NCBI RefSeq assembly: GCF_013393345.1
Contig: NZ_QJRF01000030.1
Span: 124,001 to 188,000 of the forward strand
Direction of reading: 5' to 3'
Source of the DNA: Pseudomonas taiwanensis
Lineage (GTDB): Bacteria; Pseudomonadota; Gammaproteobacteria; Pseudomonadales; Pseudomonadaceae
Length of the DNA: 64,000 nt
Under the pieces are notes generated by a model. It saw nothing but the letters and a program-made list of their open reading frames with translations. It was not told the origin of the DNA and ran no database searches. The translations under genes and the position numbers were made by a program. This document shows, one piece after another, positions 8,294 to 18,323 of the stretch. Each line of letters opens with the position of its first letter. The stretch's first letter is position 1.

Positions 8294-9490
8294 TCAGAGT
8301 ACCTGGGTAATCGCGCGGGTGATGCTTTCCAGGTTGCTGTTGTTCAGCGCGGCAACGCAGATGCGGCCGGTGCTGACGGCATAGATGCCGAACTCGTTTT
8401 TCAGGCGTTCAACTTGCTCGGCGGTCAGGCCGGAGTAGGAGAACATGCCGCGCTGGCGAGCCACGAAGCTGAAGTCGCGCTTGGCACCCTGGGCAGCGAG
8501 TTGCTCGACCATGGCCAGGCGCATGCTGTGGATGCGGGTGCGCATTTCGCCCAGCTCGCCTTCCCACATGGCGCGCAGTTCCGGGCTGTTGAGCACGGAG
8601 GCAACTACGGTGGCGCCATGGGTGGGCGGGTTGGAGTAGTTGGTGCGGATCACGCGCTTGACTTGCGACAGGACGCGGCCAGCTTCTTCCTTCGAGTTGG
8701 TTACCACGGACAGGGCACCGACGCGCTCGCCGTACAGCGAGAAGGACTTGGAGAAGGAGCTGGAGACGAAGAACTGCAGGCCGGATTCGGCGAACAGGCG
8801 TACTGCGAACGCGTCCTCATCGATGCCGGCACCGAAGCCCTGGTAGGCGATGTCGAGGAAGGGTACATGCTCGCGTTCGCGCAGGACTTCCAGGACGGCT
8901 TTCCAGTCTTCCAGTTCAAGGTCCACGCCGGTCGGGTTGTGGCAGCAGGCGTGCAGTACCACGACGGAGCGAGCGGGCAGGGCTTTGAGGTCTTCCAGCA
9001 AGCCGGCACGATTCACGCCATTGGTGGCCGCATCGTAGTAGCGGTAGTTCTGCACCGGGAAACCGGCGGCTTCGAACAGGGCGCGGTGGTTTTCCCAGCT
9101 CGGGTCGCTGATGGCGACAACGGCATTGGGCAGCAGGCGCTTGAGGAAATCGGCGCCGGTTTTCAGCGCGCCGGTACCGCCCACGGCCTGGGTGGTGACA
9201 ACGCGGCCTTGGGCCAGCAGTTCGGAATCAGCGCCAAACAGCAGCTTTTGCACGGCCTGGTCGTAAGACGCGATACCCTCGATTGGCAGATAGCCGCGCG
9301 GGGCGTGCGCTTCGATGCGGGCCTTTTCCGCTTCAGCTACAGCGCGCAGGAGCGGGATACGGCCTTGCTCGTTGTAGTAGACGCCCACGCCCAGGTTGAT
9401 CTTGTCGGCACGGGTATCGGCGTTGAACGCTTCGTTGAGACCCAGGATAGGATCACGCGGAGCCATTTCGACGGCAGAAAACAGACTCAT
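8294..9490 (-). CDS. Aromatic/aspartate amino acid aminotransferase (class I PLP)
   Basis: A 398-residue fold-type I aminotransferase of the AspC/TyrB subgroup. Recognisable are the N-terminal LGLNEAFNADTRADKINLG, the Gly-rich VGGTGAL, HACCHNPTG, the PLP lysine in SSFSKSFSLYGERVG and the C-terminal RQRGMFSYSGL containing the substrate-carboxylate Arg region. It transfers amino groups between aspartate or aromatic amino acids and 2-oxoglutarate in the cytoplasm. It occupies the position of P. aeruginosa PA3139 and is divergent from uvrB. No good Shine-Dalgarno is visible before the start; the leader contains a hairpin (see 9528-9578). Confidence 0.9.
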   Translation of the reverse strand: MSLFSAVEMAPRDPILGLNEAFNADTRADKINLGVGVYYNEQGRIPLLRAVAEAEKARIEAHAPRGYLPIEGIASYDQAVQKLLFGADSELLAQGRVVTTQAVGGTGALKTGADFLKRLLPNAVVAISDPSWENHRALFEAAGFPVQNYRYYDAATNGVNRAGLLEDLKALPARSVVVLHACCHNPTGVDLELEDWKAVLEVLREREHVPFLDIAYQGFGAGIDEDAFAVRLFAESGLQFFVSSSFSKSFSLYGERVGALSVVTNSKEEAGRVLSQVKRVIRTNYSNPPTHGATVVASVLNSPELRAMWEGELGEMRTRIHSMRLAMVEQLAAQGAKRDFSFVARQRGMFSYSGLTAEQVERLKNEFGIYAVSTGRICVAALNNSNLESITRAITQVL

Positions 9491-9527
9491 GATGCGGCAG
9501 CTCGGAGGAGGAAGATGAGGATGGGAT

Positions 9528-9578
9528 GCAACCCCGAACGATGTGCGCTAGGGGTTGCGCAATCGGGCCGGTATTATA
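9528..9578 (-). promoter_or_regulatory. Possible promoter and leader hairpin of the aminotransferase gene
   Basis: On the minus strand a perfect TATAAT occurs at 9578-9573; no clear -35 hexamer lies 17 nt upstream. The predicted leader then contains a perfect 8-bp inverted repeat, GCAACCCC (9528-9535) with GGGGTTGC (9551-9558), upstream of the ATG at 9490. Confidence 0.45.
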
Positions 9579-9673
9579 GCGGCCCAGACAGTTTGCGGCG
9601 ACATCGCGCGCAAGCTTTCCGCCAGGTATGACGCCCGTTCTGCCCAGGTGTCACATCCAATGTCGAGGTCAGC

Positions 9674-11689
9674 ATGTCGGAGTTCCAGCTTGTAACCCGT
9701 TTCAAGCCCGCCGGCGACCAGCCGGAGGCCATTCGCCAGATGGTGGAAGGGCTTGAAGCCGGCCTTTCGCACCAGACGCTGCTGGGGGTTACCGGGTCGG
9801 GGAAAACCTTCAGCATCGCCAATGTCATTTCCCAGGTGCAGCGTCCGACGCTGGTGCTGGCGCCCAACAAGACTTTGGCGGCGCAGTTGTATGGCGAATT
9901 CCGCGCCTTCTTCCCGAACAACTCCGTCGAGTACTTCGTTTCCTACTACGACTATTACCAGCCGGAAGCCTACGTTCCGTCCTCCGACACCTATATCGAG
10001 AAAGATGCCTCGATCAACGACCATATCGAGCAGATGCGCCTGTCCGCGACCAAGGCGTTGCTGGAGCGGCCAGACGCCATCATCGTCGCCACCGTTTCTT
10101 CCATTTACGGCCTGGGTGATCCGGCGTCCTACCTGAAGATGGTGCTGCACATCGACCGCGGCGACCGTCTCGACCAACGGACCTTGCTGCGCCGCCTGGC
10201 AGAGTTGCAATACACCCGCAATGACATGGACTTTGCCCGTGCAACCTTCCGTGTTCGCGGCGATGTCATCGATGTTTTCCCGGCGGAATCCGACCTGGAG
10301 GCGATCCGTGTCGAACTGTTCGACGATGAGGTGGAAAGCCTTGCGGCGTTCGATCCTCTGACCGGCGAGGTAATCCGCAAGCTGCCGCGCTTCACCTTCT
10401 ATCCGAAAAGCCACTACGTGACGCCGCGCGAGGTGCTTCTCGAAGCAGTGGACCAGATCAAGGAAGAGCTCAAGGAGCGCCTCGAGCAGTTGCGCTCAGC
10501 CAACAAGCTGGTGGAGGCGCAACGGCTGGAGCAGCGTACCCGCTTCGATCTGGAAATGATTCTCGAGCTGGGCTATTGCAACGGCATCGAGAACTACTCC
10601 CGCTATCTCTCCGGTCGTGCTCCGGGTGAGGCGCCGCCGACGCTCTATGACTACCTGCCTGCGAATTCGCTGCTGGTGATCGACGAATCCCACGTCACGG
10701 TTCCCCAGGTGGGGGCGATGTTCAAGGGCGACCGTTCGCGCAAGGAAACGCTGGTGGAGTACGGTTTCCGCCTGCCATCGGCGCTGGACAACCGCCCGCT
10801 GCGCTTCGATGAGTGGGAGGCGATCAGTCCGCAGACCATTTTCGTGTCTGCCACCCCGGGCCCCTACGAGGGTGAACATGCCGGCCGGGTGGTCGAGCAG
10901 GTGGTGCGACCGACGGGCCTGGTGGACCCGCAGGTGGAAGTACGTCCAGCCACTACCCAGGTGGACGACCTGCTTTCCGAGATTCGCAAGCGTGTAGCAG
11001 TCGAAGAGCGGGTGCTGGTCACCACGCTAACCAAGCGCATGGCGGAGGACCTCACCGACTACCTGGCTGACCATGACGTCAAGGTGCGTTACCTGCACTC
11101 GGATATCGATACCGTGGAAAGGGTGGAAATCATTCGCGACCTGCGTGTCGGCGCTTTCGACGTGTTGGTGGGGATCAACCTGCTGCGCGAAGGCCTGGAT
11201 ATGCCGGAGGTTTCGCTGGTGGCCATCCTGGATGCCGACAAGGAAGGTTTCCTGCGGTCCGAGCGTTCGCTCATCCAGACCATCGGTCGTGCGGCGCGCA
11301 ACCTGAATGGCAGGGCGATCCTTTATGCGGACAAGGTCACTGGTTCCATGCAGCGGGCGTTGGACGAGACCGATCGGCGTCGGAGCAAGCAAGTTGCCTT
11401 CAATGAAGCCCATGGCATCGTGCCTAAGGGCGTGAAGAAGGACATTCAAGACATCCTCGAGGGGGCGACCGTACCGGGCTCGCGCAGTAACAAGCGCAAG
11501 GCCATGGCCAAGGCGGCCGAGGAGAGCGCCCGCTATGAGGCGGAACTGCGTTCGCCGAGCGAGATCACCAAGCGCATTCGCCAGATGGAGGAGAAGATGT
11601 TCCAACTGGCTCGCGATCTTGAGTTCGAGGCTGCGGCGCAACTGCGCGACGAAATCCAGAAGCTACGAGAACGTTTGCTCCAGCTCTGA
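9674..11689 (+). CDS. uvrB: Excinuclease ABC subunit B
   Basis: A 671-residue UvrB, full length for the family. The Walker A motif is [13 protein letters not shown] near residue 38. The beta-hairpin is [20 protein letters not shown], which inserts into damaged DNA. The helicase motif [11 protein letters not shown] and motif [11 protein letters not shown] are present. The C-terminal UVR domain ([17 protein letters not shown]) binds UvrC. UvrB verifies lesions delivered by UvrA and recruits UvrC for nucleotide excision repair. The start has GAGGT 7 nt upstream. I saw no clear LexA box in the upstream region. Confidence 0.97.
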   Translation: MSEFQLVTRFKPAGDQPEAIRQMVEGLEAGLSHQTLLGVTGSGKTFSIANVISQVQRPTLVLAPNKTLAAQLYGEFRAFFPNNSVEYFVSYYDYYQPEAYVPSSDTYIEKDASINDHIEQMRLSATKALLERPDAIIVATVSSIYGLGDPASYLKMVLHIDRGDRLDQRTLLRRLAELQYTRNDMDFARATFRVRGDVIDVFPAESDLEAIRVELFDDEVESLAAFDPLTGEVIRKLPRFTFYPKSHYVTPREVLLEAVDQIKEELKERLEQLRSANKLVEAQRLEQRTRFDLEMILELGYCNGIENYSRYLSGRAPGEAPPTLYDYLPANSLLVIDESHVTVPQVGAMFKGDRSRKETLVEYGFRLPSALDNRPLRFDEWEAISPQTIFVSATPGPYEGEHAGRVVEQVVRPTGLVDPQVEVRPATTQVDDLLSEIRKRVAVEERVLVTTLTKRMAEDLTDYLADHDVKVRYLHSDIDTVERVEIIRDLRVGAFDVLVGINLLREGLDMPEVSLVAILDADKEGFLRSERSLIQTIGRAARNLNGRAILYADKVTGSMQRALDETDRRRSKQVAFNEAHGIVPKGVKKDIQDILEGATVPGSRSNKRKAMAKAAEESARYEAELRSPSEITKRIRQMEEKMFQLARDLEFEAAAQLRDEIQKLRERLLQL

Positions 11690-11696
11690 ATGAAGG

Positions 11697-11727
11697 AGGG
11701 CGCCATCCGACGCGCCCTTGCTCTTTT
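11697..11727. terminator. Terminator between uvrB and the convergent DMT transporter
   Basis: AGGGCGC (11697-11703) pairs with GCGCCCT (11712-11718) over an 8-nt loop, followed by TGCTCTTTTT. It separates the convergent genes. Confidence 0.65.
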
Positions 11728-11730
11728 TCG

Positions 11731-12630
11731 TCAGCGTCTACCGAAGATGATCAACACAACGCCTGCCAGCGTCGCCAAGCACGCAAGTAGCGCAGCGGCT
11801 TCCAATCGCTCTCCGAGGATCACGAAGCCGAGCAGAAGGGCCACTACCGGATTGACGAAGGCGAAGGTCGAAACCAGGCTTGGTTTCACTTCCCTCAGCA
11901 GCCAGAAGTAAGCGGGATAAACCCCCAGGCTGACCGGCACCACCAGATAGGCCATCCAGAGCCAGGCATCCAGGCTCACGCTGGACAGGTCCACTCCGCT
12001 CCAGTCCCCACGCCACAGACCGAAGATCGCGAGAATCAGCGTGCCGGTCAGCATCTGCAGGCTCAGCCCCATCCAGCTGGAGCGGAAGGGCGCGCGCTGG
12101 CGCAGCATCCACGCGCCGACCGCCCAGAGGAGTGTGGCCATTACGACTAGTCCGCCTGCGAACCATTGATCGAAGCCGGCGTCCCCGCCCAGGCCCTTGC
12201 CCATCAGCATCACAATGCCGCCGCTGGCAAGCGCCAGGCCGCACAGGACCCAGAGCGGCGGGCGACGGTCGAGCAGCCACTCCAGCGCGACGCTCCAGAG
12301 GGGCAGGGTGGTATAGAGCATCGCCAGCATGCCGGTGGGCAGGAACTGGTTGGCGTAGATCAGCGCCCCCTGGCCAACAGCAATCAACAAGATCCCCCCG
12401 ACCAGTGCGCTGCCGAAGTCGCTGCGTTGAACCTGCGCCTTGCCGGTCGCCAGCACCCAGCCAAGGGCCAGGGTGCCTGCGAACAGGAAGCGCAAGGTGG
12501 CGATGACAAAGGGCGGCAGTTCACGCAGGAGGAAGTGGTTGGCCAGGTAAGTGGTGCCCCAGCCGACGTAAATCATGGCGAAGGCACCGATCAGAAGAAG
12601 GGTGCGGCGGGTTGAAGCGTGGGAAGACAT
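11731..12630 (-). CDS. EamA/DMT-family inner-membrane transporter (YedA-like)
   Basis: A 299-residue protein with about ten transmembrane helices arranged as two EamA repeats. The N-terminus (IYVGWGTTYLANHFLL) and the mid-protein loop (DRRPPLWVLCGLALASGG) are typical of the YedA/RhaT-type drug/metabolite transporters. Members export amino acids or metabolites; the substrate is not deducible. It is transcribed in the same direction as the EmrAB-like pair but is separated from it by a hairpin at 12649-12668. I do not recall it at this place in P. aeruginosa, so it may be a lineage-specific insertion. Confidence 0.8.
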   Translation of the reverse strand: MSSHASTRRTLLLIGAFAMIYVGWGTTYLANHFLLRELPPFVIATLRFLFAGTLALGWVLATGKAQVQRSDFGSALVGGILLIAVGQGALIYANQFLPTGMLAMLYTTLPLWSVALEWLLDRRPPLWVLCGLALASGGIVMLMGKGLGGDAGFDQWFAGGLVVMATLLWAVGAWMLRQRAPFRSSWMGLSLQMLTGTLILAIFGLWRGDWSGVDLSSVSLDAWLWMAYLVVPVSLGVYPAYFWLLREVKPSLVSTFAFVNPVVALLLGFVILGERLEAAALLACLATLAGVVLIIFGRR

Positions 12631-12648
12631 GTACAGCCTGAATCGAAG

Positions 12649-12668
12649 CGCGCCGGATGCCCGGCGCG
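12649..12668 (-). terminator. GC-rich hairpin between efflux pair and DMT gene
   Basis: A perfect 8-bp inverted repeat, CGCGCCGG (12649-12656) and CCGGCGCG (12661-12668), with a 4-nt loop. There is no U-run, so it may attenuate rather than end transcription from the efflux operon. Confidence 0.4.
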
Positions 12669-12671
12669 GGA

Positions 12672-14231
12672 TTAGTGGGCGGCGGCGCTGGCGCCACCGG
12701 TAGCGCCGACGGGGAGGGCGCGGGTGAGCAGCACGGCGAGCATACTGACGCCAAGGGCGATGCCGATGAAATGGAAGGCGTCATTGTAGGCCATGATGCT
12801 GGCCTGCTGGTGTGCGATTTCGCTGAGCTTGCCGAGGGCTGCTTGCTCGCTGCCGAGCTTCTCCGTCAGCAGTGCCAGGCGCTCGGCGACCTGCGGATTG
12901 CTCGGCACCAGGGACTCGCGCAGGTAGTCGAAGTAGACCTTGGCGCGGGCGTCCAGCAGGGTGGCGAGCAGGGCGATGCCGATGGCGCCACCCAGGTTTC
13001 GCAGGATGTTGAACAGGCTGGAAGCCGAGCCGGCGTCCTGTGGCTGGATGTAGGCGGTGGCGATCAGCGACACGGTTACCATCACCAGAGGCTGGCCGAG
13101 GGCGCGAATGATCTGGATCTGGTTGAACTGTGGCCCCGCGAAGTCCGGATTGAGTACGCCGGAGGCGAAGCTGGCGTAACCAAACAGTCCAAACCCCAGG
13201 GCGCAGAGGAACTTCGGCGGAATGACTTTCATCAACTTGGGGACGAGCGGAATCAGGAACAGCTGCGGGACGCCCATCCACATGATCACTTCGCCGATCT
13301 GCAGCGCGTTGTAACCCTGGATCTGCGCCAGATACAGCGGCAACACATAAATCGAACCGTACAGACCCATGCCTAGACCGACACTGGAAATGCTCGACAG
13401 GCCAAAGTTGCGGTTTTTCAGGATGCCGAGGTTGATCAGCGGATTGGGGCGCGAGACCTGGAGGATGACGAAAAGCACCAGGCTCACCAGCGCAATGCTG
13501 CCCAGGCCGACGATCAGGTCAGACTCCAGCCAGTCCTTGCGGTGGCCTTCTTCGAGAAACACCTGCAGGCAACCGAGGCCGACCCCGAGGGTCACGATGC
13601 CGGCATAGTCGGTGCGCTTCAGCAGCTCCCAGTGCGGTGCCTTCTTTTCCAGGCCATAGAGCAGGCCGGCAATCATCAGCAGGCCCGGTGGCACGTTGAT
13701 ATAGAAGATGTATTCCCAGCCGAAGTTTTCCGTCAGCCAGCCACCCAGGGTTGGGCCGATGGAGGGGGCGAAGGTGGCGGTGATGGCGAACAGCGCCATG
13801 CCCTTGGCGCGGTGGTGCTCCGGCAGCTTGATCAGCGTAAGGGTGAACGCCAGCGGAATCAGTGCGCCGCCTGTGAAGCCCTGCAGGGCGCGGAAGGCAA
13901 TCATGCTTTCCAGGCTCCAGGCCAGTGAGCAGAGCAGCGATGAAATCAGGAAGCCTACGGACACCCAGACCGCGAGGCGTCGTGCCGAGAGCAACTGCAC
14001 CAGCCAAGCGGTGAGCGGAATCATGATGATTTCCGCTACCAGGTAGGAGGTGGAAATCCATGAGCCTTCTTCGAGGGTGGCAGAGAGCGCGCCCTGAATG
14101 TCCTTGAGCGAGGAGTTGGTGATCTGGATGTCCAGCACTGCCATGAAGGCGCCAAGCATGGCGCTCATCACGGCTATCCAATCACGTCGACTCGGTTCGC
14201 CAGTGGGGCGAACCAGTGCATCACCCGCCAT
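12672..14231 (-). CDS. DHA2-family MFS drug efflux permease (EmrB-like)
   Basis: A 519-residue protein with 14 predicted transmembrane helices, the size of EmrB/QacA-type proton antiporters. Motif C-like LDIQITNSSLKDIQG and ASTSYLV-type WISTSYLVAEII are near the N-terminus. Helix-rich repeats continue to a C-terminal ALLTRALPVGATGG tail. It would work with the preceding periplasmic adaptor to push hydrophobic drugs toward an outer-membrane channel. Its start overlaps the adaptor gene by 11 bp. The pair and the divergent LysR gene match P. aeruginosa PA3137-PA3135. Confidence 0.88.
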   Translation of the reverse strand: MAGDALVRPTGEPSRRDWIAVMSAMLGAFMAVLDIQITNSSLKDIQGALSATLEEGSWISTSYLVAEIIMIPLTAWLVQLLSARRLAVWVSVGFLISSLLCSLAWSLESMIAFRALQGFTGGALIPLAFTLTLIKLPEHHRAKGMALFAITATFAPSIGPTLGGWLTENFGWEYIFYINVPPGLLMIAGLLYGLEKKAPHWELLKRTDYAGIVTLGVGLGCLQVFLEEGHRKDWLESDLIVGLGSIALVSLVLFVILQVSRPNPLINLGILKNRNFGLSSISSVGLGMGLYGSIYVLPLYLAQIQGYNALQIGEVIMWMGVPQLFLIPLVPKLMKVIPPKFLCALGFGLFGYASFASGVLNPDFAGPQFNQIQIIRALGQPLVMVTVSLIATAYIQPQDAGSASSLFNILRNLGGAIGIALLATLLDARAKVYFDYLRESLVPSNPQVAERLALLTEKLGSEQAALGKLSEIAHQQASIMAYNDAFHFIGIALGVSMLAVLLTRALPVGATGGASAAAH

Positions 14232-15267
14232 GGTTCTCGGCCTTCAGGCGCACCTTGACCAGAACGGACATGCCAGGCCGGATACGACCTTTGAGCGGGT
14301 TATCGGACGCGAAAGTCAGCTTCACCGGAATGCGTTGGACCACCTTGGTGAAGTTGCCTGTGGCGTTATCCGGGGGGAGCAGGCTGAACTGGGCGCCTGA
14401 GGCCGCGAAGAGGCTGTCCACGCGGGCTTCGATGGGGGTGTCGGGGAAGCTGTCGAAGATCAGTTCTGCGGCCTGGCCCGGCAGCATGCGCTCGATCTGG
14501 GTTTCCTTGAAGTTCGCCTGGACCCAGATGTCTTCGTCCGGCACCAGCGACATCAAGTGCGCGCCCACCTGGACGTACTGGCCATTGCGCGCGGCGCGCT
14601 GGCCGACGCGACCGTCGATGGGCGAACGGATTTCGGTACGGCTGAGATTCAGCTCGGCCTGGGCGACCTCGGCACGTGCGGTGGCGATCTGCGCTTCCAG
14701 GCGCTTGATCTCGGCGTTCAGCGCATCCACTTGCTGGCGTTGGGCCTTGAGGTCGGCCTCTGCCTTGGCGACCTGCGAACGAGCGACGCGGGAGTCGGCG
14801 GACAGGGTGGTGACGCGCTCCTCGGAGACGTAGCCGGGCTTGCGCAGGGTTTGTGCACGGGACAGGTCGATCTGCGTGCGGCCCAGGGTCGCCTGGGTGG
14901 CGGCCACATCCGCCTGGCTCGCGGCGATCAGGCTGGACTGCTGAACGAGCTTGCTCTGCGCCTGGGCCAGCTCGGCTTCGCGCGTATCGAGCTGGGCCCG
15001 CGCCCGCTCCAGGGCGAGCTTGAAGTCGTCGGCGTCGAGACGCACCAGAACATCGCCTTTCTTCACCTGCTGGTTGTCGCTGACCAGCACTTCATCGATG
15101 CGGGCACCCAACTGGCTGGAGACGCGAGTGATTTCACCCTGCACGTAAGCGTTGTCGGTGGATTCGACGAATCGGCCGATCAGCAGCCAGTGGGCGAAGA
15201 GGCCGGCGGCGACCAGCGCCACCAGGGCGATGAAGGTGAACAGGCGGCGTTGCAGTTTGGCAGGCAT
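14221..15267 (-). CDS. HlyD/EmrA-family membrane fusion protein
   Basis: A 348-residue adaptor. It has an N-terminal membrane anchor (FIALVALVAAGLFAHWLLIG), a lipoyl half-motif (STDNAYVQGEITRVSSQLG), a long coiled-coil hairpin rich in Arg, Ala and Gln (about residues 80-190), and the second lipoyl half (IRSPIDGRVGQRAARNGQYV) followed by a beta-barrel. It bridges the MFS permease to an outer-membrane TolC-like channel; no such channel gene is in the window. It is the first gene of the efflux operon, divergent from the LysR gene with 108 bp between them. Confidence 0.88.
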   Translation of the reverse strand: MPAKLQRRLFTFIALVALVAAGLFAHWLLIGRFVESTDNAYVQGEITRVSSQLGARIDEVLVSDNQQVKKGDVLVRLDADDFKLALERARAQLDTREAELAQAQSKLVQQSSLIAASQADVAATQATLGRTQIDLSRAQTLRKPGYVSEERVTTLSADSRVARSQVAKAEADLKAQRQQVDALNAEIKRLEAQIATARAEVAQAELNLSRTEIRSPIDGRVGQRAARNGQYVQVGAHLMSLVPDEDIWVQANFKETQIERMLPGQAAELIFDSFPDTPIEARVDSLFAASGAQFSLLPPDNATGNFTKVVQRIPVKLTFASDNPLKGRIRPGMSVLVKVRLKAENHGG

Positions 15268-15353
15268 GGGAAAACGTGGCTCGAAGTCTTTGCAGAATGT
15301 TGCGAATCTAGCAGTGTTCCGTGCTCGCCAATAGCCGGTACAATTCAGAAACT

Positions 15354-15373
15354 TTGTTGCTTATAAGGAACAA
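15354..15373. promoter_or_regulatory. 20-bp palindrome before the LysR gene
   Basis: TTGTT-G-CTTATAAG-G-AACAA: an inverted repeat symmetric at all but the G/G pair, ending 2 bp before the LysR ATG at 15376 and covering its AAGGA ribosome binding site. A TACAAT -10-like box lies just upstream. It could be an autoregulatory operator. Confidence 0.5.
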
Positions 15374-15375
15374 TA

Positions 15376-16296
15376 ATGGGGCTGGATGATGCGCTTATCT
15401 TCACTCGCGTAGTCGAGTGCCACAGCTTCACCCAGGCTGCGCAAAGCCTGGGCATGCAGAAATCCACCGTCAGTCGCCGCATTGCGCTCCTGGAAGAGCG
15501 TCTCGGGGTGCGCCTGCTCAATCGCACGACCCGCAAGCTGCGGCTGACCGAAGTAGGGCTGGCGTATTACGAAAGATGCCGGCAGATCATGCTGGACTTC
15601 GCCGAAGCCGAGCAGGCGGTCATGCAATTGCAGCAGGAGCCCTCTGGCCTGCTGCGCGTGACGGCGCCCATTGAATTCGGCCAGTTGTTCCTCGGCAAGG
15701 TGCTGGGCAGCTTCATGCGCCAGTACCCGCAGATCACGGCTGAAGTTGAAATCACCTCGCGCAATGTCGATCCGCTGGAAGAGGGCGTGGACATCGCGAT
15801 CATGATTGGCCAGCCGCAGGACTCGACCCTGATCGCTCGCAAGTTGTTCGAGAGCGGTCGGCGGCTTTGCGCGAGCCCGGCATACCTCGCTGCCCACGGC
15901 ACGCCGCGGACGGTGGAGGCCCTCGCTGGCCATCGTGCCGTCCTGCTGCCCCAGGATTCCCAGCGCTACTGGATGTTGCAAGGCGAAAGCGTGCCCTGCC
16001 AGCGCGTCCTCTATTGCAACAACATCACGTTCGCGCGGGAGGCGGTGCTGGCGGGGGCGGGCATCGCGGCATTGCCGCTGATGTTCACCGAATCCGCCGT
16101 ACAGCGCGGGGAGTTGATCGAGTTGCTGCCCGAGGCGCGACTGCCCAGTGGCGAGATTTATGCCGTCTATCCGTCGCGGCGCTTCCAGGCGATGAAGGTC
16201 AAGGCGTTTCTCGACTTCCTGATGCGCAGCCTACCGGTGCAAGAAGGACACTTGCTGGAGCCGATGGCGGCCAGCCTGATAAGATCGCGCCTTTGA
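15376..16296 (+). CDS. LysR-family transcriptional regulator of the efflux operon
   Basis: A 306-residue LTTR. The N-terminal winged HTH reads [20 protein letters not shown], followed by the linker helix and a two-lobe periplasmic-binding-like effector domain (about residues 90-300). It is divergent from the EmrA/EmrB pair, the usual arrangement for an LTTR and its target, and it equals PA3135 by position. It belongs to the CrgA/AaeR-like branch, many of which control efflux pumps. The effector is unknown. Its ribosome binding site AAGGA lies within a palindrome, suggesting feedback control. Confidence 0.88.
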   Translation: MGLDDALIFTRVVECHSFTQAAQSLGMQKSTVSRRIALLEERLGVRLLNRTTRKLRLTEVGLAYYERCRQIMLDFAEAEQAVMQLQQEPSGLLRVTAPIEFGQLFLGKVLGSFMRQYPQITAEVEITSRNVDPLEEGVDIAIMIGQPQDSTLIARKLFESGRRLCASPAYLAAHGTPRTVEALAGHRAVLLPQDSQRYWMLQGESVPCQRVLYCNNITFAREAVLAGAGIAALPLMFTESAVQRGELIELLPEARLPSGEIYAVYPSRRFQAMKVKAFLDFLMRSLPVQEGHLLEPMAASLIRSRL

Positions 16297-16322
16297 TCCA
16301 CCTTGAGTTTCGAGACCATTCC

Positions 16323-17804
16323 ATGACCACCGTCCGTACCCGTATCGCGCCGTCGCCCACCGGCGACCCGCACGTGGGCACCGCCTACATCGCCCTGTTC
16401 AACCTGTGTTTCGCGCGCCAGCACGGCGGTCAGTTCATCCTGCGCATCGAAGACACCGATCAGTTGCGCTCCACCCGCGAGTCCGAGCAGCAGATCTATG
16501 ACGCTCTGCGCTGGCTCGGTATTGAGTGGGATGAAGGTCCGGACGTTGGCGGCCCGCATGGTCCGTATCGCCAGAGCGAACGCGGCGAGATTTACAAGAA
16601 GTACTCCCAGGAACTTGTGGACAAGGGCCACGCCTTCCCGTGCTTCTGCACCGCCGAGCGCCTGGACAAACTGCGCGCCGAGCAGACCGAGCGTAAGGAA
16701 ACACCGCGCTACGACGGCCACTGCATGCATCTTTCCAAAGATGAGGCAGGCAAGCGCATCGCAGCCGGTGAGCCCCATGTCGTGCGCATGAAGGTGCCGA
16801 GCGAAGGCGTCTGCGTGGTTCCGGACATGCTCCGTGGTGATGTCGAAATCCCGTGGGATCGCATGGATATGCAGGTCCTGATGAAGACCGACGGCCTGCC
16901 GACCTACTTCCTCGCCAACGTCGTGGATGACCACCTGATGGGCATCACCCATGTCCTGCGTGGTGAAGAATGGCTGCCTTCGGCACCCAAGCTGATCAAG
17001 CTCTACGAGTACTTCGGTTGGGAGCAGCCCAAGCTCTGTTACATGCCGCTGCTGCGCAATCCGGACAAGAGCAAGCTCTCCAAGCGCAAGAACCCTACCT
17101 CCATCACCTTCTACGAGCGCATGGGCTTCCTGCCTGAAGCAATGCTCAACTACCTGGGGCGCATGGGCTGGTCGATGCCGGACGAGCGCGAGAAGTTCTC
17201 CCTGGCGGAGATGGTCGAGCACTTCGATCTGTCGCGTATTTCGCTGGGCGGTCCGATCTTCGATCTGGAAAAGCTCTCCTGGCTGAACGGCCAGTGGATC
17301 CGGGAACTGCCGGTGGAGCGTTTCGCCGCCGAGATCCAGAAGTGGGCGCTCAACCCCGAGTACCTCATGCGCATCGCGCCGCACGTGCAGGGCAGGGTGG
17401 AGACGTTCAGCCAGATTGCGCCATTGGCCGGTTTCTTCTTCTCCGGCGCGGTGCCGCTGGATGCCAAGCTGTTCGAGCACAAGAAGCTGAGCCCGGACCA
17501 GGTGCGCCAGGTCATGCAACTGGTGCTGTGGAAGCTGGAATCCTTGCGTCAGTGGGAAAAGGATCGCATCACCGGCTGCATTCAGGCTGTTGCCGAGAGC
17601 CTGGAGCTCAAGCTGCGAGATGTGATGCCGCTGATGTTCCCGGCCATCACCGGGCAGGCCAGTTCGGTTTCGGTGCTGGATGCCATGGAAATCCTGGGGG
17701 CTGATCTCAGTCGCTTCCGTCTGCGTCAGGCCATCGAGCTTCTCGGCGGCGTGTCGAAGAAAGAATCCAAGGAGTGGGAGAAGCTGCTCGCGGCCATCGC
17801 CTGA
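16323..17804 (+). CDS. gltX: Glutamyl-tRNA synthetase
   Basis: A 493-residue class I synthetase. The HIGH-equivalent motif is [17 protein letters not shown] near residue 9 and the KMSKS-equivalent is SKLSKRKN. A zinc site of the E. coli type is present: CFC near residue 100, then 24 residues to CMH. The enzyme charges tRNA-Glu; three tRNA-Glu genes lie directly downstream. ATG 16323 is selected because [13 protein letters not shown] is the conserved N-terminus, although the frame is open far upstream through the LysR gene. The stop is followed by a bare 8-bp stem (17812-17845) without a U-run. Confidence 0.97.
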   Translation: MTTVRTRIAPSPTGDPHVGTAYIALFNLCFARQHGGQFILRIEDTDQLRSTRESEQQIYDALRWLGIEWDEGPDVGGPHGPYRQSERGEIYKKYSQELVDKGHAFPCFCTAERLDKLRAEQTERKETPRYDGHCMHLSKDEAGKRIAAGEPHVVRMKVPSEGVCVVPDMLRGDVEIPWDRMDMQVLMKTDGLPTYFLANVVDDHLMGITHVLRGEEWLPSAPKLIKLYEYFGWEQPKLCYMPLLRNPDKSKLSKRKNPTSITFYERMGFLPEAMLNYLGRMGWSMPDEREKFSLAEMVEHFDLSRISLGGPIFDLEKLSWLNGQWIRELPVERFAAEIQKWALNPEYLMRIAPHVQGRVETFSQIAPLAGFFFSGAVPLDAKLFEHKKLSPDQVRQVMQLVLWKLESLRQWEKDRITGCIQAVAESLELKLRDVMPLMFPAITGQASSVSVLDAMEILGADLSRFRLRQAIELLGGVSKKESKEWEKLLAAIA

Positions 17805-17903
17805 TGGCCCTTCGGTCGGTCCGGGGAAAGTCCTGTGCCGACCGAGCTCGGGTAAGTGTTTGTTCTTCCAGATAAAAAAGTTCGGTTTGTAGAAAAAATA
17901 TTG

Positions 17904-17932
17904 TTGACAGCAGGAGGGGGCGCCCCTAATAT
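17904..17932 (+). promoter_or_regulatory. Sigma-70 promoter of the Ala/Glu tRNA array
   Basis: TTGACA at 17904-17909 and TAATAT at 17927-17932 with 17-bp spacing, followed by a GC-rich discriminator (GCGCCCCG) typical of stringently controlled stable RNA promoters. The first tRNA begins 18 bp after the -10 box. Upstream A/T tracts (17873-17900) could be an UP element. Confidence 0.88.
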
Positions 17933-17950
17933 GCGCCCCGTCCTCGCGAC

Positions 17951-18026
<76 letters not shown>

Positions 18027-18065
18027 CTCTTTCAAGAGTGGGTCGCGAAAAGGCATGAAGGTTTC

Positions 18066-18141
18066 GTCCCCTTCGTCTAGTGGCCTAGGACACCGCCCTT
18101 TCACGGCGGTAACAGGGGTTCGAGTCCCCTAGGGGACGCCA
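18066..18141 (+). tRNA. tRNA-Glu (TTC), copy 1
   Basis: 76 nt, GTCCCCT acceptor stem, anticodon loop CTTTCAC (TTC), encoded CCA; closely matches Gammaproteobacterial tRNA-Glu. Confidence 0.97.
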
Positions 18142-18184
18142 TTTTCCAGCAGCATCGGCCATGCCGGTGCAGCCGAAGTAATTC

Positions 18185-18260
<76 letters not shown>

Positions 18261-18323
18261 AATACGATGCGCCACGCATCACAAGGGCCAGCTTGAGAGC
18301 TGGCCCTGTTGTCAGAAGGTTTT

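Noticed and set aside
8183-9631. Long plus-strand open frame (482 codons) over the aminotransferase
   Set aside because: Antisense shadow: the minus strand encodes a full-length aminotransferase with all motifs, while the plus-strand product is low-complexity and starts inside a tRNA gene.
17812-17845. 8-bp stem after gltX as a terminator
   Set aside because: TCGGTCGG/CCGACCGA lacks a U-run and has an 18-nt loop; not convincing.
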